Assembly (NCBI GenBank): GCA_024743095.1 | Contig: JANSXF010000020.1 | Coordinates: forward strand, 1 to 64,000 | Source: Flavobacteriaceae bacterium | GTDB taxonomy: Bacteria > Bacteroidota > Bacteroidia > Flavobacteriales > Flavobacteriaceae | DNA: 64,000 nucleotides | Reading direction: 5' to 3' | Shown here: piece after piece, positions 34,513 through 43,305 of the stretch | Numbering within the stretch: the first letter of the stretch is position 1 | Layout of the letters: each line of letters opens with the position of its first letter | The notes under the pieces: generated by a model | The model's input: only the letters and a program-made list of their open reading frames with translations | What the model was told of the DNA's origin: nothing | Databases searched by the model: none | Made by a program: the position numbers and the translations under genes

Positions 34513-35094
34513 ATGGATTTAACCCAAGGAACAGCGGAGGAAAAGAACAAGCGGGCAAAAAAAATGATGCTCTGGTTTGGTATTGTGAGTTTGATCATGG
34601 GCTTTGCCGGGTGGACCAGTGCCTATATTGTGAGTAGCAAGCGAGAGGATTGGGTGAGCGATTTGGAGCTGCCCGGTGCGTTCTTTATCAGTACGGCGAT
34701 GATCGTCCTGAGCAGTATCACCTATTTTGTGGCAAGAAAAGCTGTAGGCGGCAATAACCAAAAAAGGGGCACGATATTTTTGCTCATTACTTTGGGATTG
34801 GGAGTCACTTTTATATCATTACAATTTGTGGGGTTCTCACAAATGTTGGAAAACGGTTATTATTTTACCGGCCCCACCAGTAATATAAAAATGTCCTACG
34901 TATTTTTGATAGCGGCGGTGCACATAGCCCACGTAGTGGCAGGATTGATATCGCTTTTAGTGGTCCTTGTACAGCAAATAAGAAAAAAATATACCCCTGA
35001 GAGTATGTTGGGGATTGAGTTGGGTGCCACTTTTTGGCATTTTTTGGATTTTATTTGGGTATATCTAATTCTATTTATGTATTTCGTGAAATAA
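34513..35094 (+). CDS. Haem-copper oxidase subunit III-like protein
   Basis: Membrane protein of 193 residues with five helices, COX3 family. The opening (MMLWFGIVSLIMGFAGWTSAY) and the C-terminal FWHFLDFIWVYLILFMYF are typical of subunit III. It is a shorter relative of the longer subunit III encoded just downstream. Flavobacterial oxidases of this type commonly have two such genes; both may sit in one complex. It directly follows cyoE, probably in one transcript. Confidence 0.88.
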   Translation: MDLTQGTAEEKNKRAKKMMLWFGIVSLIMGFAGWTSAYIVSSKREDWVSDLELPGAFFISTAMIVLSSITYFVARKAVGGNNQKRGTIFLLITLGLGVTFISLQFVGFSQMLENGYYFTGPTSNIKMSYVFLIAAVHIAHVVAGLISLLVVLVQQIRKKYTPESMLGIELGATFWHFLDFIWVYLILFMYFVK

Positions 35095-35150
35095 AACAGG
35101 ATTGGCGCAGTTTTCAATCAAGTTTGTCTTTTACAATACATCAAAAAATG

Positions 35151-35158
35151 TAAATTTG
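35151..35158 (+). promoter_or_regulatory. Possible internal promoter of the subunit III-IV genes
   Basis: TAAATTTG is a perfect -7 element 28 bases before the next ATG; no good -33 element is at the right distance. It would allow subunits III and IV to be made apart from cyoE. Confidence 0.4.
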
Positions 35159-35186
35159 TGAAAGTTTTAATAAAACGACCTTTTAT

Positions 35187-36161
35187 ATGGATGCAACGGT
35201 AAGTACCGGTACAGAAGACAGCGTTTGGGGAGGCGGGAATAAGCCCCTTGGCGCTAGCTATGGAAAAATGATGATGTGGTTTTTTATCATGTCGGACGCC
35301 TTGACCTTTTCCGGGTTCTTGGTAGCCTATGGTTTCTCGAGATTTAAGTTTATAGAGCTATGGCCCATAGCAGACGAGGTGTTTACCCACGTGCCCTTTT
35401 TTCATGGGAACTATCCTATGTATTACGTGGCTTTCATGACCTTTATTTTGATCATGTCTTCGGTGACCATGGTACTCGCAGTGGATGCCGGTCATAAAAT
35501 GAAGCAAAAAAGCGTTATACTGTATATGTTCCTTACCATTATCGGTGGTGCCATCTTCGTTGGCTCACAGGCATGGGAGTGGGCAACTTTTATAAAAGGT
35601 GACTACGGAGCGGTAGAAACCAACTCAGGAAGGATTCTTCAGTTTGTAAATGCCGAAACCGGAGAAAGGGCTGCCTTGGCCGACTTTTCCAAGACGCTTC
35701 CCGAAGATAGAGTGAAGCATGTGGAAAGCAAGGGTATTTGGTTTGCAGGAGAAGGCTACCAAACTTCTTATTCTTTAAACGAAGTTGTTGAAGGCTTCAA
35801 GGCAACACCCAATATCCTCATTCGAACCGAACAGCTCAACGAAGAAGGGGAAAAGACCCTTTTGGACAGAAAAGAATCACTTTCAAAAATATTGGAAGCC
35901 AATCAGGTGGTAGAAGGTGCCAACCTTATCCACAACGAATATGGACATAGATTGTTCGCCGATTTCTTTTTCTTCATTACGGGATTTCACGGGTTCCACG
36001 TGTTCTCAGGTGTTGTGATCAATATCATTATCTTCTTTAATGTGATATTGGGAACCTATCAGCGCAGAGGCCATTACGAAATGGTGGAAAAAGTTGGACT
36101 GTACTGGCACTTTGTGGATTTGGTATGGGTATTCGTATTTACATTCTTTTACTTGGTATAA
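35187..36161 (+). CDS. coxC: Cytochrome c oxidase subunit III with long inserted domain
   Basis: Subunit III of the aa3-type oxidase, 324 residues. Helices in the first 138 residues (WFFIMSDALTFSGFLVAYGF, GSQAWEWATFIKG) and again from about 255 (FFFFITGFHGFHVFSG, YWHFVDLVWVFVFTFFYLV) are those of COX3. Between them residues about 139-245 form a soluble, charged insertion that ordinary subunit III lacks, rich in Glu and Lys and probably folded on one side of the membrane. The neighbours are the other subunit III-like gene and subunit IV. Confidence 0.9.
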   Translation: MDATVSTGTEDSVWGGGNKPLGASYGKMMMWFFIMSDALTFSGFLVAYGFSRFKFIELWPIADEVFTHVPFFHGNYPMYYVAFMTFILIMSSVTMVLAVDAGHKMKQKSVILYMFLTIIGGAIFVGSQAWEWATFIKGDYGAVETNSGRILQFVNAETGERAALADFSKTLPEDRVKHVESKGIWFAGEGYQTSYSLNEVVEGFKATPNILIRTEQLNEEGEKTLLDRKESLSKILEANQVVEGANLIHNEYGHRLFADFFFFITGFHGFHVFSGVVINIIIFFNVILGTYQRRGHYEMVEKVGLYWHFVDLVWVFVFTFFYLV

Positions 36162-36177
36162 AAAACATTGATTATAA

Positions 36178-36561
36178 ATGGCACACGATCATAAACTTGA
36201 GATTTTTAGAGGACTTTTGAAATTTAAGTCGAACACCCAAAAAATTTGGGGAGTACTTATATTCCTCTCCATAGTTACAACGGTAGAAGTTGCATTGGGT
36301 ATTATAAAGCCCCGGTTCTTGACCCATAGTTACTTTTTGGGAATGAAACTGCTAAACTGGATATTCATCATCCTTACCTTGGTAAAGGCCTATTACATTG
36401 CATGGGACTTTATGCACTTAAGGGATGAAAAAACCGCATTGCGAAGGGTGATTGTATGGACCCCAATTTTTCTTGTCTGTTATTTGATATTCATCCTACT
36501 GTTCGAGGCAGATTATATTTACACTGTGTACGGTGATGAATTCATAACTTGGGACTTCTAA
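36178..36561 (+). CDS. Cytochrome c oxidase subunit IV family protein
   Basis: Small membrane protein of 127 residues with three helices, of the bacterial CoxD/CyoD-like subunit IV family (VEVALGIIKPRFLTHSY, YYIAWDFMHLRDEKTALRR). Such subunits stabilise the catalytic core or help fill CuB. It is the last gene of the second oxidase operon, 16 bases after coxC and 20 bases before a strong terminator. Confidence 0.85.
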   Translation: MAHDHKLEIFRGLLKFKSNTQKIWGVLIFLSIVTTVEVALGIIKPRFLTHSYFLGMKLLNWIFIILTLVKAYYIAWDFMHLRDEKTALRRVIVWTPIFLVCYLIFILLFEADYIYTVYGDEFITWDF

Positions 36562-36581
36562 GAAAAGTATTTAACAAATTT

Positions 36582-36610
36582 AAAAGACGGTTTTCCAACC
36601 GTCTTTTTTT
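36582..36610 (+). terminator. Rho-independent terminator after oxidase subunit IV
   Basis: AAAAGACGGTT and AACCGTCTTTT pair perfectly around the loop TTCC, followed by a T-run. Confidence 0.9.
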
Positions 36611-36634
36611 ATTTTTGTAGGGTTTTAAAACACT

Positions 36635-37267
36635 ATGAAAAAGAAAATCGTCTTAGCTGTCCTATTTATTCTTCCCGTAGTGGTGTATTTGTTTTTTGCA
36701 TCAGGGGTAAACAATTTTGGTCGTTTGCCCATACTTACCGAAAAAGTAGCGGATATTTCCCAGATGGACTCTAATGTCCAGCTAAAAAATAAGATAACCA
36801 TATTGGGCTTTTTGGGTAATGATGTGGAGTCCAAACAAGGAAATGCATTCAATTTGAACCAAAAGATCTATAAAAGATTTGGGGAGTTCAACGATTTTCA
36901 GATGATTATGGTGGTGACTGAGGACCAAAGGGACCAAGTGGAAGATTTTAAAGGAGAATTGGGGAAACTGTCCGATATTGATAAATGGCACTTTGCCTAC
37001 GGTAACAAGGAGGAAATAACCACTTTTTTTGGGTCGTTGGAAACCAATGTCGATTTGGAGAATGATCTTTCCACTCCCAATGTGTTTATAATTGATAAGG
37101 ATCTAAAATTACGTGGGCGAACCGACGATGAGGACGAAGGTGTCAAGTATGGTTTTGATACCTCTTCAGTAGCAGAATTGAACAATAAAATGGTAGACGA
37201 TATTAAGATTATCTTGGCCGAATACCGTTTAGCTTTAAAAAAGAACAATGCCGACAGGAGCAAATAA
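36635..37267 (+). CDS. Membrane-anchored thioredoxin-fold protein next to SCO
   Basis: 210 residues, one N-terminal helix (about 4-21) and an extracytoplasmic domain. The order of elements (KITILGFLGNDVES, FQMIMVVTE, WHFAYGNKEEITTFFGSL, PNVFIIDKDLKLRGR) resembles SCO/thioredoxin folds, but the CxxxC copper site is missing and the protein has no cysteine at all. It overlaps the true SCO gene by 20 bases. It may be a non-copper-binding SCO-like helper in oxidase assembly; I do not know a described function. Confidence 0.6.
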   Translation: MKKKIVLAVLFILPVVVYLFFASGVNNFGRLPILTEKVADISQMDSNVQLKNKITILGFLGNDVESKQGNAFNLNQKIYKRFGEFNDFQMIMVVTEDQRDQVEDFKGELGKLSDIDKWHFAYGNKEEITTFFGSLETNVDLENDLSTPNVFIIDKDLKLRGRTDDEDEGVKYGFDTSSVAELNNKMVDDIKIILAEYRLALKKNNADRSK

Positions 37268-37991
37268 CAAAAGAAAGCATACCTACATTTGGGTCTCGGC
37301 AATCATACTGATTTTTGGGATTTTTGCCGTTTACGAAATTACTAAACGGATAAAGGGAGGTACCGTAGTGGAAAATGACCGTATGAGCAATGGTTCCAAA
37401 GAAACCGAGGTGGGTTTTGTGGTCAACCAAGGTGAGAAACGCCGTGTGCCAGACTTTGAGTTTTATGACCAAGACAGCACATTGATAACCAACAAAGATT
37501 ATTTGGGCAAGGTGTACGTTGTGGACTTTTTCTTTACCACTTGTCCTACAATTTGTCCCATAATGACCAAAAACTTGGTAGAATTGCAGGATACCTTTAA
37601 AGGTAATGAAGACTTTGGAGTGGCCTCCTTTACCATCAACCCACGTTATGATACACCATCGGTGCTAACGGCATATGCCCAGAAATACGGTATTACCGAT
37701 AAGGATTGGCATTTGATGACCGGTGACCAAGGAAAAATATACGAGCTCGCCCAACAAGGCTTTTACATTTTTGCCAATGAAGATCAAGATGTGCCTGGAG
37801 GTTTTGAACATTCCGGTATGTTCGCTTTGGTTGATAAAAATGGGTATATTCGTTCACGCAAGGATGAATTCGGTAACCCGTTGATCTATTATCGAGGAAC
37901 CATTACCGAGGAGCAAAAGGTAAATTCGGATGGGGAAACCCAACAGATTACGATATTGAAAGAGGATATTAAAAAATTATTGGCAGAATGA
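37248..37991 (+). CDS. SCO family copper chaperone
   Basis: Membrane-anchored thioredoxin-like protein, 247 residues, that delivers copper to the CuA site of oxidase subunit II. One helix at about 12-30; copper-binding C99-P-T-I-C103 in FFFTTCPTICPIMTKNL; the third ligand is the histidine in GGFEHSGMFALVDKNG. All ligands are present. It starts inside the preceding gene and its end overlaps the next gene by 4 bases (ATGA), so the three are translationally coupled. Confidence 0.93.
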   Translation: MPTGANNKRKHTYIWVSAIILIFGIFAVYEITKRIKGGTVVENDRMSNGSKETEVGFVVNQGEKRRVPDFEFYDQDSTLITNKDYLGKVYVVDFFFTTCPTICPIMTKNLVELQDTFKGNEDFGVASFTINPRYDTPSVLTAYAQKYGITDKDWHLMTGDQGKIYELAQQGFYIFANEDQDVPGGFEHSGMFALVDKNGYIRSRKDEFGNPLIYYRGTITEEQKVNSDGETQQITILKEDIKKLLAE

Positions 37992-38524
37992 CCGAGGAAA
38001 TTACCCTTAAGGAAAAACGGTACAACAGGTTGATAACCGTAATTTCCATTGCAATACCCTTAGTAGTGGCACTTTTGTTTGGCTATAAGATCCCCAATGC
38101 AAAACCGTTGTCGTTCCTTCCCCCGATTTATGCGGGAATCAATGGTCTAACTGCGATTCTATTGGTTGCCGCCATCATAGCGATCAAAAATGGACGTCAA
38201 TTGATTCATAGAAGGTTGATGTTGACCAATATTGTCTTGTCCGCCTTGTTCCTGGTGATGTACGTGGCATATCATATGACTTCCGAAACCACTGTTTTTG
38301 GAGGCGAAGGACCTATCAAGTTTATTTATTACTTCATTTTGATGACACATATTGTGTTGTCCATATCCGTAATACCATTGGTATTGATCACGTACTCAAA
38401 AGTGTACCTTGATGATTTTGAAAGCCACAGGCAATGGGCCAAATACACCTTTCCCATTTGGTTGTATGTTGCTGTTACCGGTGTCTTGGTTTATGTTATG
38501 ATATCACCTTATTACCCATACTGA
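37988..38524 (+). CDS. DUF420 family membrane protein
   Basis: Integral membrane protein of 178 residues with five helices, DUF420 family (PIYAGINGLTAILLVAAI, HRRLMLTNIVLSALFLVMYVAYH seen in pieces, HIVLSISVIPLVLITY). Several conserved histidines are kept inside or at the ends of helices (HRR, YHMT, THIVLS). DUF420 genes stand beside SCO and oxidase genes in many bacteria, and a relative in firmicutes, CtaM, is needed for oxidase maturation. A role in aa3 oxidase assembly is therefore likely. Confidence 0.82.
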   Translation: MTEEITLKEKRYNRLITVISIAIPLVVALLFGYKIPNAKPLSFLPPIYAGINGLTAILLVAAIIAIKNGRQLIHRRLMLTNIVLSALFLVMYVAYHMTSETTVFGGEGPIKFIYYFILMTHIVLSISVIPLVLITYSKVYLDDFESHRQWAKYTFPIWLYVAVTGVLVYVMISPYYPY

Positions 38525-38530
38525 TTTTCC

Positions 38531-38743
38531 ATGAAGACAAGATTTTTTATTATTCTGTTCATAGTATTGGCCACTCCAACCATAGCGGAAGCGCAATGTG
38601 CCATGTGTCGTGCGGTGGTGGAAAGTGAGTCCGGTGGAAAAACGGCCGAAGCGATCAATAATGGTATCGTTTACCTTATGGCCGCACCTTATCTGCTGGT
38701 CGCAGGTCTTTTCTATTTTATTTATCGGAAGATGAGAGGTTAA
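38531..38743 (+). CDS. Small membrane protein with CxxC motif, oxidase-cluster
   Basis: 70 residues: signal peptide or first helix (1-22), then C23-A-M-C26, a short soluble part, and a second helix (about 46-65) ending in YRKMRG. It follows DUF420 after 6 bases and looks like the last gene of the SCO cluster. The CxxC on the periplasmic face could bind copper or carry redox chemistry; this is inference. I do not recognise a named family, although similar short proteins occur at this place in other flavobacteria as far as I recall. Confidence 0.65.
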   Translation: MKTRFFIILFIVLATPTIAEAQCAMCRAVVESESGGKTAEAINNGIVYLMAAPYLLVAGLFYFIYRKMRG

Positions 38744-38776
38744 AAAAACCTTTCGACATGGATTTTTGATCCAAAC

Positions 38777-38805
38777 TGTAACATTCTGTGCTTTTGATAG
38801 TCTTA
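38777..38805 (+). promoter_or_regulatory. ECF-type promoter of exporter unit 1
   Basis: TGTAACA (38777-38783), 16 bases, then GTCTTA (38800-38805). The AAC/GTC pair is the general form of ECF sigma factor promoters. The same words at the same distance stand before the ATPase gene at 42604. No TAnnTTTG element is present here. Confidence 0.65.
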
Positions 38806-38848
38806 TTGATGTACCCTCGCGTCAATCATCAATCAAAATCGCTAACCT

Positions 38849-40093
38849 ATGTTCGACCTGGAACGGTGGCAAGAAATATTTGACACCATACGAAAGAACA
38901 AACTCCGGACTTTTTTAACAGGGCTTTCCGTAGCCTCTGGTATCTTCATTTTGGTTATTTTATTGGGCTTTGGGCAGGGTATGCGCAATGGTATTGAAAA
39001 CGAATTCAAACAAGATGCATCTACCAGTGTATGGGTTTGGCCGGGTGTAACCTCCAAAGAATATAAAGGACTCAATCCAGGAAGGCGTATTCAGCTTGTA
39101 AACGAAAATTTTGATAAGGCAAGCACAATGTTCAAAGAGGATATTCAGCGCGGTTCGGCCAGGATATTTGTAAGGGGGGCCAATGTCAATTACGGAAAAG
39201 AAGCACTTATCTATGGGGTCCAGGGAGTCGCATCCGATTTTCAATTTATTGAAAATGCGGACATGGTAGAGGGCAGGTTTATCAATTACCAGGACGAGGT
39301 CTCCAATGGAAAGGTGGCCATTATAGGAAACAAAATAAAAAAGGATGTTTTTGGCGGGGTGGAAACTCCAATTGGCGAATTCATTGACATTTCGGGCATT
39401 CCTTTTAAGGTAATAGGGGTGTTCAAAGAAATGGAAGACCGGGAAGAAGAGCGTATTTATATTCCCATAAGTACGGCACAGAAGACATTTAATGGCGGAA
39501 ATAGACTCAACAATATGTCCTTCACCCTGCCACCGGTCGAGAATTTTGATGAAGCCGTTGCCCAATCCATAGAATTTAAAAACGGGCTACGTCAGTACTT
39601 ACAGCAAACCCATACCATTGCCCCGGAAGATACCGGGGCCATTGAGGTGTGGAGTGCCATGGAAGAGGCCAAACGATATTATGGGCTTACCAATAACATA
39701 AAACTTTTCTTCTGGTTCGTTGGGGTGTGTACCATTATCGCAGGGGTTGTCGGAGTGAGCAATATTATGATGATCGTGGTAAAAGAACGCACTCGTGAAA
39801 TCGGAATCCGAAAGGCTTTGGGAGCCAAACCATGGGCCATTATTGGGATGATACTGCACGAAGCAATATTCGTGACCGCTATTTCCGGCTTCGGAGGACT
39901 CATCTTTAGCATGGCGTTATTGGAACTGGTCGGACCCAATATAGAAGTCGACTATATTATGAACCCCTCGGTCAACTTCAACGTGGCCTTTTCCACGGTA
40001 ATTGTTTTGATAGTTGCCGGGACCTTGGCCGGATTTGTGCCGGCCTACCGCGCAGCAAGAGTTAAAGTAATAGAATCGCTTAGGGACGAATAA
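38849..40093 (+). CDS. ABC transporter permease, MacB/FtsX type (block 1, first)
   Basis: 414 residues, MacB-type mechanotransmission permease: one N-terminal helix (TFLTGLSVASGIFILVILLG, 20-42), a periplasmic MacB-PCD-like domain of about 230 residues, then three C-terminal helices with the conserved VGVSNIMMIVVKERTREIGIRKALGAKP loop (in part) that contacts the ATPase. No ATPase domain is fused. It is most like the permease at 43298 and forms a pair with the next gene. It opens transcription unit 1, which lacks both an ATPase and an outer membrane channel. Confidence 0.88.
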   Translation: MFDLERWQEIFDTIRKNKLRTFLTGLSVASGIFILVILLGFGQGMRNGIENEFKQDASTSVWVWPGVTSKEYKGLNPGRRIQLVNENFDKASTMFKEDIQRGSARIFVRGANVNYGKEALIYGVQGVASDFQFIENADMVEGRFINYQDEVSNGKVAIIGNKIKKDVFGGVETPIGEFIDISGIPFKVIGVFKEMEDREEERIYIPISTAQKTFNGGNRLNNMSFTLPPVENFDEAVAQSIEFKNGLRQYLQQTHTIAPEDTGAIEVWSAMEEAKRYYGLTNNIKLFFWFVGVCTIIAGVVGVSNIMMIVVKERTREIGIRKALGAKPWAIIGMILHEAIFVTAISGFGGLIFSMALLELVGPNIEVDYIMNPSVNFNVAFSTVIVLIVAGTLAGFVPAYRAARVKVIESLRDE

Positions 40094-40104
40094 CGAGATC
40101 CGAT

Positions 40105-41361
40105 ATGTTCAATAAAGATAGATGGCGGGAAATTATAGAGGTGCTCACTACCAATGTGTGGCGCACCATCTTTACGGCCTTTGGGGTATGTTGGGGCATT
40201 TTTATTCTGATCGTACTATTGGCTGCGGGCAAGGGATTGGAGAATGGCATCAAACAAGATTTTGGGAACATAGCCACAAATACCATGTTTATGTGGACCC
40301 GAGCGACCACCAAAGGTTACGAAGGGCTTCCAAAAGGGCGAAGTTTTGAGTTCAAGATCAGCGATGTGCAAGCGCTACGTGACAATGTGCCCAACCTACG
40401 TTTTATCTCACCGCGGAACCAATTGGGGGGCTTTGGTGGCAACAATAATGTGGTACGTGGCATTAGGACCGGTGCTTACAATGTGTATGGCGATTATCCC
40501 GAGATCATCAATCAAGACCCAATGGCGGTAACGGCCGGCCGTTTTTTGAACTACAACGATATCAGGGAAAAACGAAAGGTGGCCATAATTGGTCAAGGGG
40601 TAAAGAGCGACCTATACGATAAGGACGAAGATGCACTTGGGACCTATATCAAAATACAAGGAGTGAACTTTATGGTTATCGGCACCTATAAAAAGAACAA
40701 TAGTGGAGGGGGAGAAGAAGGTCAAAAGGAGATATTTGTTCCATTTACCTCTTTTTCGCAGGCCTTCAATCGTGGGGAGGATGTTGGTTGGATGGCCATT
40801 ACGGCCAACGATGGCAGTTCCATATCCCAACTTAAGGATAATATAGTGGATGTGATGAAGAAGCGCCATAAGGTACACCCGGAAGATACACGGGCCGTGG
40901 GTTATTTTGACCTTTACGAACAATACAATCGGGTCGAAAGTCTCTTCGGAGCGCTGAAAGCCGTTGCCTATATTGTGGGCATCATGGTATTGCTTTCGGG
41001 AATCATCGGGGTGAGCAATATTATGCTCATTGTGGTGAAGGAGCGTACCAAGGAAATCGGAATACGAAGAGCGCTGGGCGAACAGCCATGGTCCATAAAA
41101 AAACAAATTTTGATGGAGTCCATCTTCCTGACCTTGATCTCGGGAATGGTAGGCATCATTTTTGGGTCGTTGGTCATATTCGGCATCAACTCGCTGTTGG
41201 ATAGCGTTGGTCCCGTGGATATGTTCATGAGTCCCAGTGTCAGCATTGGCGTGGTCACCGGGGCATTGACCATTTTAATGGTATCCGGGCTATTGGCAGG
41301 CTTCATTCCAGCACAGAGTGCCATACGGGTTAGGCCCATCGAAGCGCTTAGAGCAGAATAA
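40105..41361 (+). CDS. ABC transporter permease, MacB/FtsX type (block 1, second)
   Basis: 418 residues with the same layout as its neighbour: helix at about 18-42, periplasmic domain, three C-terminal helices, and the coupling motif VKERTKEIGIRRALGEQP. It is closest to the permease at 44530 (shared SxF/MW signature: TATTKGYEGLPKGR against QSTSEPYKGFERGR). Together with the first permease it probably makes a heterodimer, as MacB-like exporters have two permease chains. 11 bases separate the two genes. Confidence 0.88.
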   Translation: MFNKDRWREIIEVLTTNVWRTIFTAFGVCWGIFILIVLLAAGKGLENGIKQDFGNIATNTMFMWTRATTKGYEGLPKGRSFEFKISDVQALRDNVPNLRFISPRNQLGGFGGNNNVVRGIRTGAYNVYGDYPEIINQDPMAVTAGRFLNYNDIREKRKVAIIGQGVKSDLYDKDEDALGTYIKIQGVNFMVIGTYKKNNSGGGEEGQKEIFVPFTSFSQAFNRGEDVGWMAITANDGSSISQLKDNIVDVMKKRHKVHPEDTRAVGYFDLYEQYNRVESLFGALKAVAYIVGIMVLLSGIIGVSNIMLIVVKERTKEIGIRRALGEQPWSIKKQILMESIFLTLISGMVGIIFGSLVIFGINSLLDSVGPVDMFMSPSVSIGVVTGALTILMVSGLLAGFIPAQSAIRVRPIEALRAE

Positions 41362-41394
41362 TACGTAAAGAATCAATCAATAACATCAATAAAA

Positions 41395-42495
41395 ATGAAA
41401 AAATCGGTAACCATTGTCATCTTGTTGCTCATCGTAATAGTGTTCGGTGGCTCCATGTACTATTTGTATCAGAAAAATGCTGAGGACCCCGTTGTCTATC
41501 AAACGGAAACACCTTCCAAACAGACCATTGTTAAAAAGGCCGTGGCCACGGGAAGTATTCTTCCCTTGGAAGAAGTGTTGATCAAGCCCAATATCTCCGG
41601 AGTCATAGAGGAAATTTATGTGGAGGGTGGAGATTATGTAAAATCGGGAGATCTTCTGGCAAAGATCAAGGTCGTTCCCAATCTTTCCGCATTGAACGAT
41701 GCAAAGAATGCAATCGATGAGGCCAAGATAAATCTGGACGATCAAAAAAGGAACTACGAGCGACAATCCACACTGTACGGCAAAGGAGTGATCCCCAAAA
41801 CCGATCTGGAGCGGGCACAAGTGGCCTATGATCAGGCCAAACAGGCCTATGCCGCTGCCAACAAGCGCTACGATATCGTAAAGACAGGAACCACCAGCGG
41901 ATTGAGCAGTTCGGCCAATACCATGATACGTGCCACTGTAAGTGGTATGGTGCTCGAAGTCCCTGTGGAAGTGGGCAATCAAGTAATCGAGAGCAATACC
42001 TTTAACGAGGGTACCACCATAGCCGCCATAGCCGATGTGGACAAAATGATATTTGAGGGCAAGGTGGATGAATCCGAAGTAGGGAAGATAAAAGAGGACC
42101 TTCCCTTGGAAATTACCGTAGGTGCCATCGAAAACCATGTTTTTGATGCTGTTTTGGATTATATTGCACCCAAGGGCAAAGAAGAGAACGGAGCCATCCA
42201 ATTTGAGATCAAGGGCACCTTGAAGAAGAACGATACGGTTTTTATCAGGGCAGGGCTCAGTGCCAATGCTTCTATTATTTTGGCACGCGCCGATAGCGTT
42301 TTGGCGGTCAAGGAGGCATTGGTTCAGTTTGATGATGACACCAAAATGCCATTTGTTGAGGTGGAAACCAATAATCAGCAGTTCCAACGAAAAGAAGTGG
42401 AGCTAGGAGTAAGCGATGGTATTTTTGTCGAGGTAAAATCTGGCCTAGCGGAGACGGACAAGATTAAAGTGTGGAATGCCCTGGCCGAAAAATAG
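41395..42495 (+). CDS. Periplasmic adaptor (MacA/HlyD-like), block 1
   Basis: Membrane fusion protein of 366 residues. An N-terminal membrane anchor (about 5-24) is followed by a lipoyl half-motif (ILPLEEVLIKPNISGVIEEIYVEGGDYVKSGDLL in pieces), a coiled-coil hairpin (about 95-160), the second lipoyl half (ATVSGMVLEVPVEVGNQV), a beta-barrel and a membrane-proximal domain. It joins the permease complex to TolC. Its paralogue is encoded at 45826. It ends transcription unit 1. Confidence 0.9.
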   Translation: MKKSVTIVILLLIVIVFGGSMYYLYQKNAEDPVVYQTETPSKQTIVKKAVATGSILPLEEVLIKPNISGVIEEIYVEGGDYVKSGDLLAKIKVVPNLSALNDAKNAIDEAKINLDDQKRNYERQSTLYGKGVIPKTDLERAQVAYDQAKQAYAAANKRYDIVKTGTTSGLSSSANTMIRATVSGMVLEVPVEVGNQVIESNTFNEGTTIAAIADVDKMIFEGKVDESEVGKIKEDLPLEITVGAIENHVFDAVLDYIAPKGKEENGAIQFEIKGTLKKNDTVFIRAGLSANASIILARADSVLAVKEALVQFDDDTKMPFVEVETNNQQFQRKEVELGVSDGIFVEVKSGLAETDKIKVWNALAEK

Positions 42496-42535
42496 TGCGT
42501 ATAAATCGCCCTTCTGAAAAAAAATAAAAAAATCT

Positions 42536-42564
42536 TGTAACATTTTAACAACTTATATGTCTTA
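42536..42564 (+). promoter_or_regulatory. ECF-type promoter of exporter unit 2
   Basis: TGTAACA (42536-42542), 16 bases, then GTCTTA (42559-42564), identical in both words and in spacing to the promoter at 38777-38805. Both leaders are short and end in an ATCATCAATCA-like sequence. Confidence 0.68.
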
Positions 42565-42603
42565 CTAGCAGAAGTAAATGTAAGATAGCTAACATCATCA
42601 ATC

Positions 42604-43305
42604 ATGATAGAAATCAAAGATCTTCATAAATCCTATAAAATGGGGAGCAATTCCCTGCATGTTTTAAAGGGAATAAATTTTAAAGTCGAAGAAGGTGAGC
42701 TTGTGGCCATCATGGGGTCTTCCGGTTCTGGGAAATCCACTTTGTTGAACATTTTGGGAATGTTGGATGGCGCTGATTCCGGCGAATATACCTTGGATGG
42801 TGTTCCGATCAAAAACTTGAGCGAGACCAAAGCGGCCCAGTATAGGAACAAGTTTTTGGGATTCATTTTTCAATCCTTTAACCTGATCAACTATAAAAGT
42901 GCCGCGGAAAATGTGGCACTGCCGTTATACTACCAAAAAGTACCTAGAAAGGAGCGCCAAGAAAAGGCGATGCAGTATTTGGAAAGAGTGGGCTTAAAAC
43001 CTTGGGCGGGTCACTTGCCAAGTGAACTTTCCGGTGGTCAAAAGCAAAGGGTTGCCATAGCGCGGGCCATGGCAGCCGAACCAAAAGTGCTTTTGGCAGA
43101 TGAGCCGACGGGAGCTTTGGACAGTAAAACTTCCTATGAGGTCATGGACCTTATCCAAAAGATCAACGATGAAGGGAACACCATTTTGGTAGTTACCCAC
43201 GAAGAGGATATTGCCCACATGTGCAAGCGAATCGTCCACCTGAAAGATGGTCTTATCGTAGAGGATAAAAAAGTGGAACAAGTAAGAGCTGAACAGTATG
43301 TTTGA
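42604..43305 (+). CDS. ABC transporter ATP-binding protein, MacB/LolD type
   Basis: ATPase of 233 residues. Walker A GSSGSGKST, Q-loop in GFIFQSFNLI, signature LSGGQKQRVAIARAMA, Walker B VLLADEPTGALD and the H-loop in VVTHEEDIAHMC are all intact. It is the only ATPase in the exporter locus and so probably energises both permease pairs. It overlaps the next permease gene by 8 bases. Confidence 0.94.
   Translation: MIEIKDLHKSYKMGSNSLHVLKGINFKVEEGELVAIMGSSGSGKSTLLNILGMLDGADSGEYTLDGVPIKNLSETKAAQYRNKFLGFIFQSFNLINYKSAAENVALPLYYQKVPRKERQEKAMQYLERVGLKPWAGHLPSELSGGQKQRVAIARAMAAEPKVLLADEPTGALDSKTSYEVMDLIQKINDEGNTILVVTHEEDIAHMCKRIVHLKDGLIVEDKKVEQVRAEQYV

Noticed and set aside
36635..37267. Gene considered as a second SCO copper chaperone
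   Set aside because: It has no cysteine and lacks the conserved ligand histidine context, so copper binding of the SCO type is not possible.
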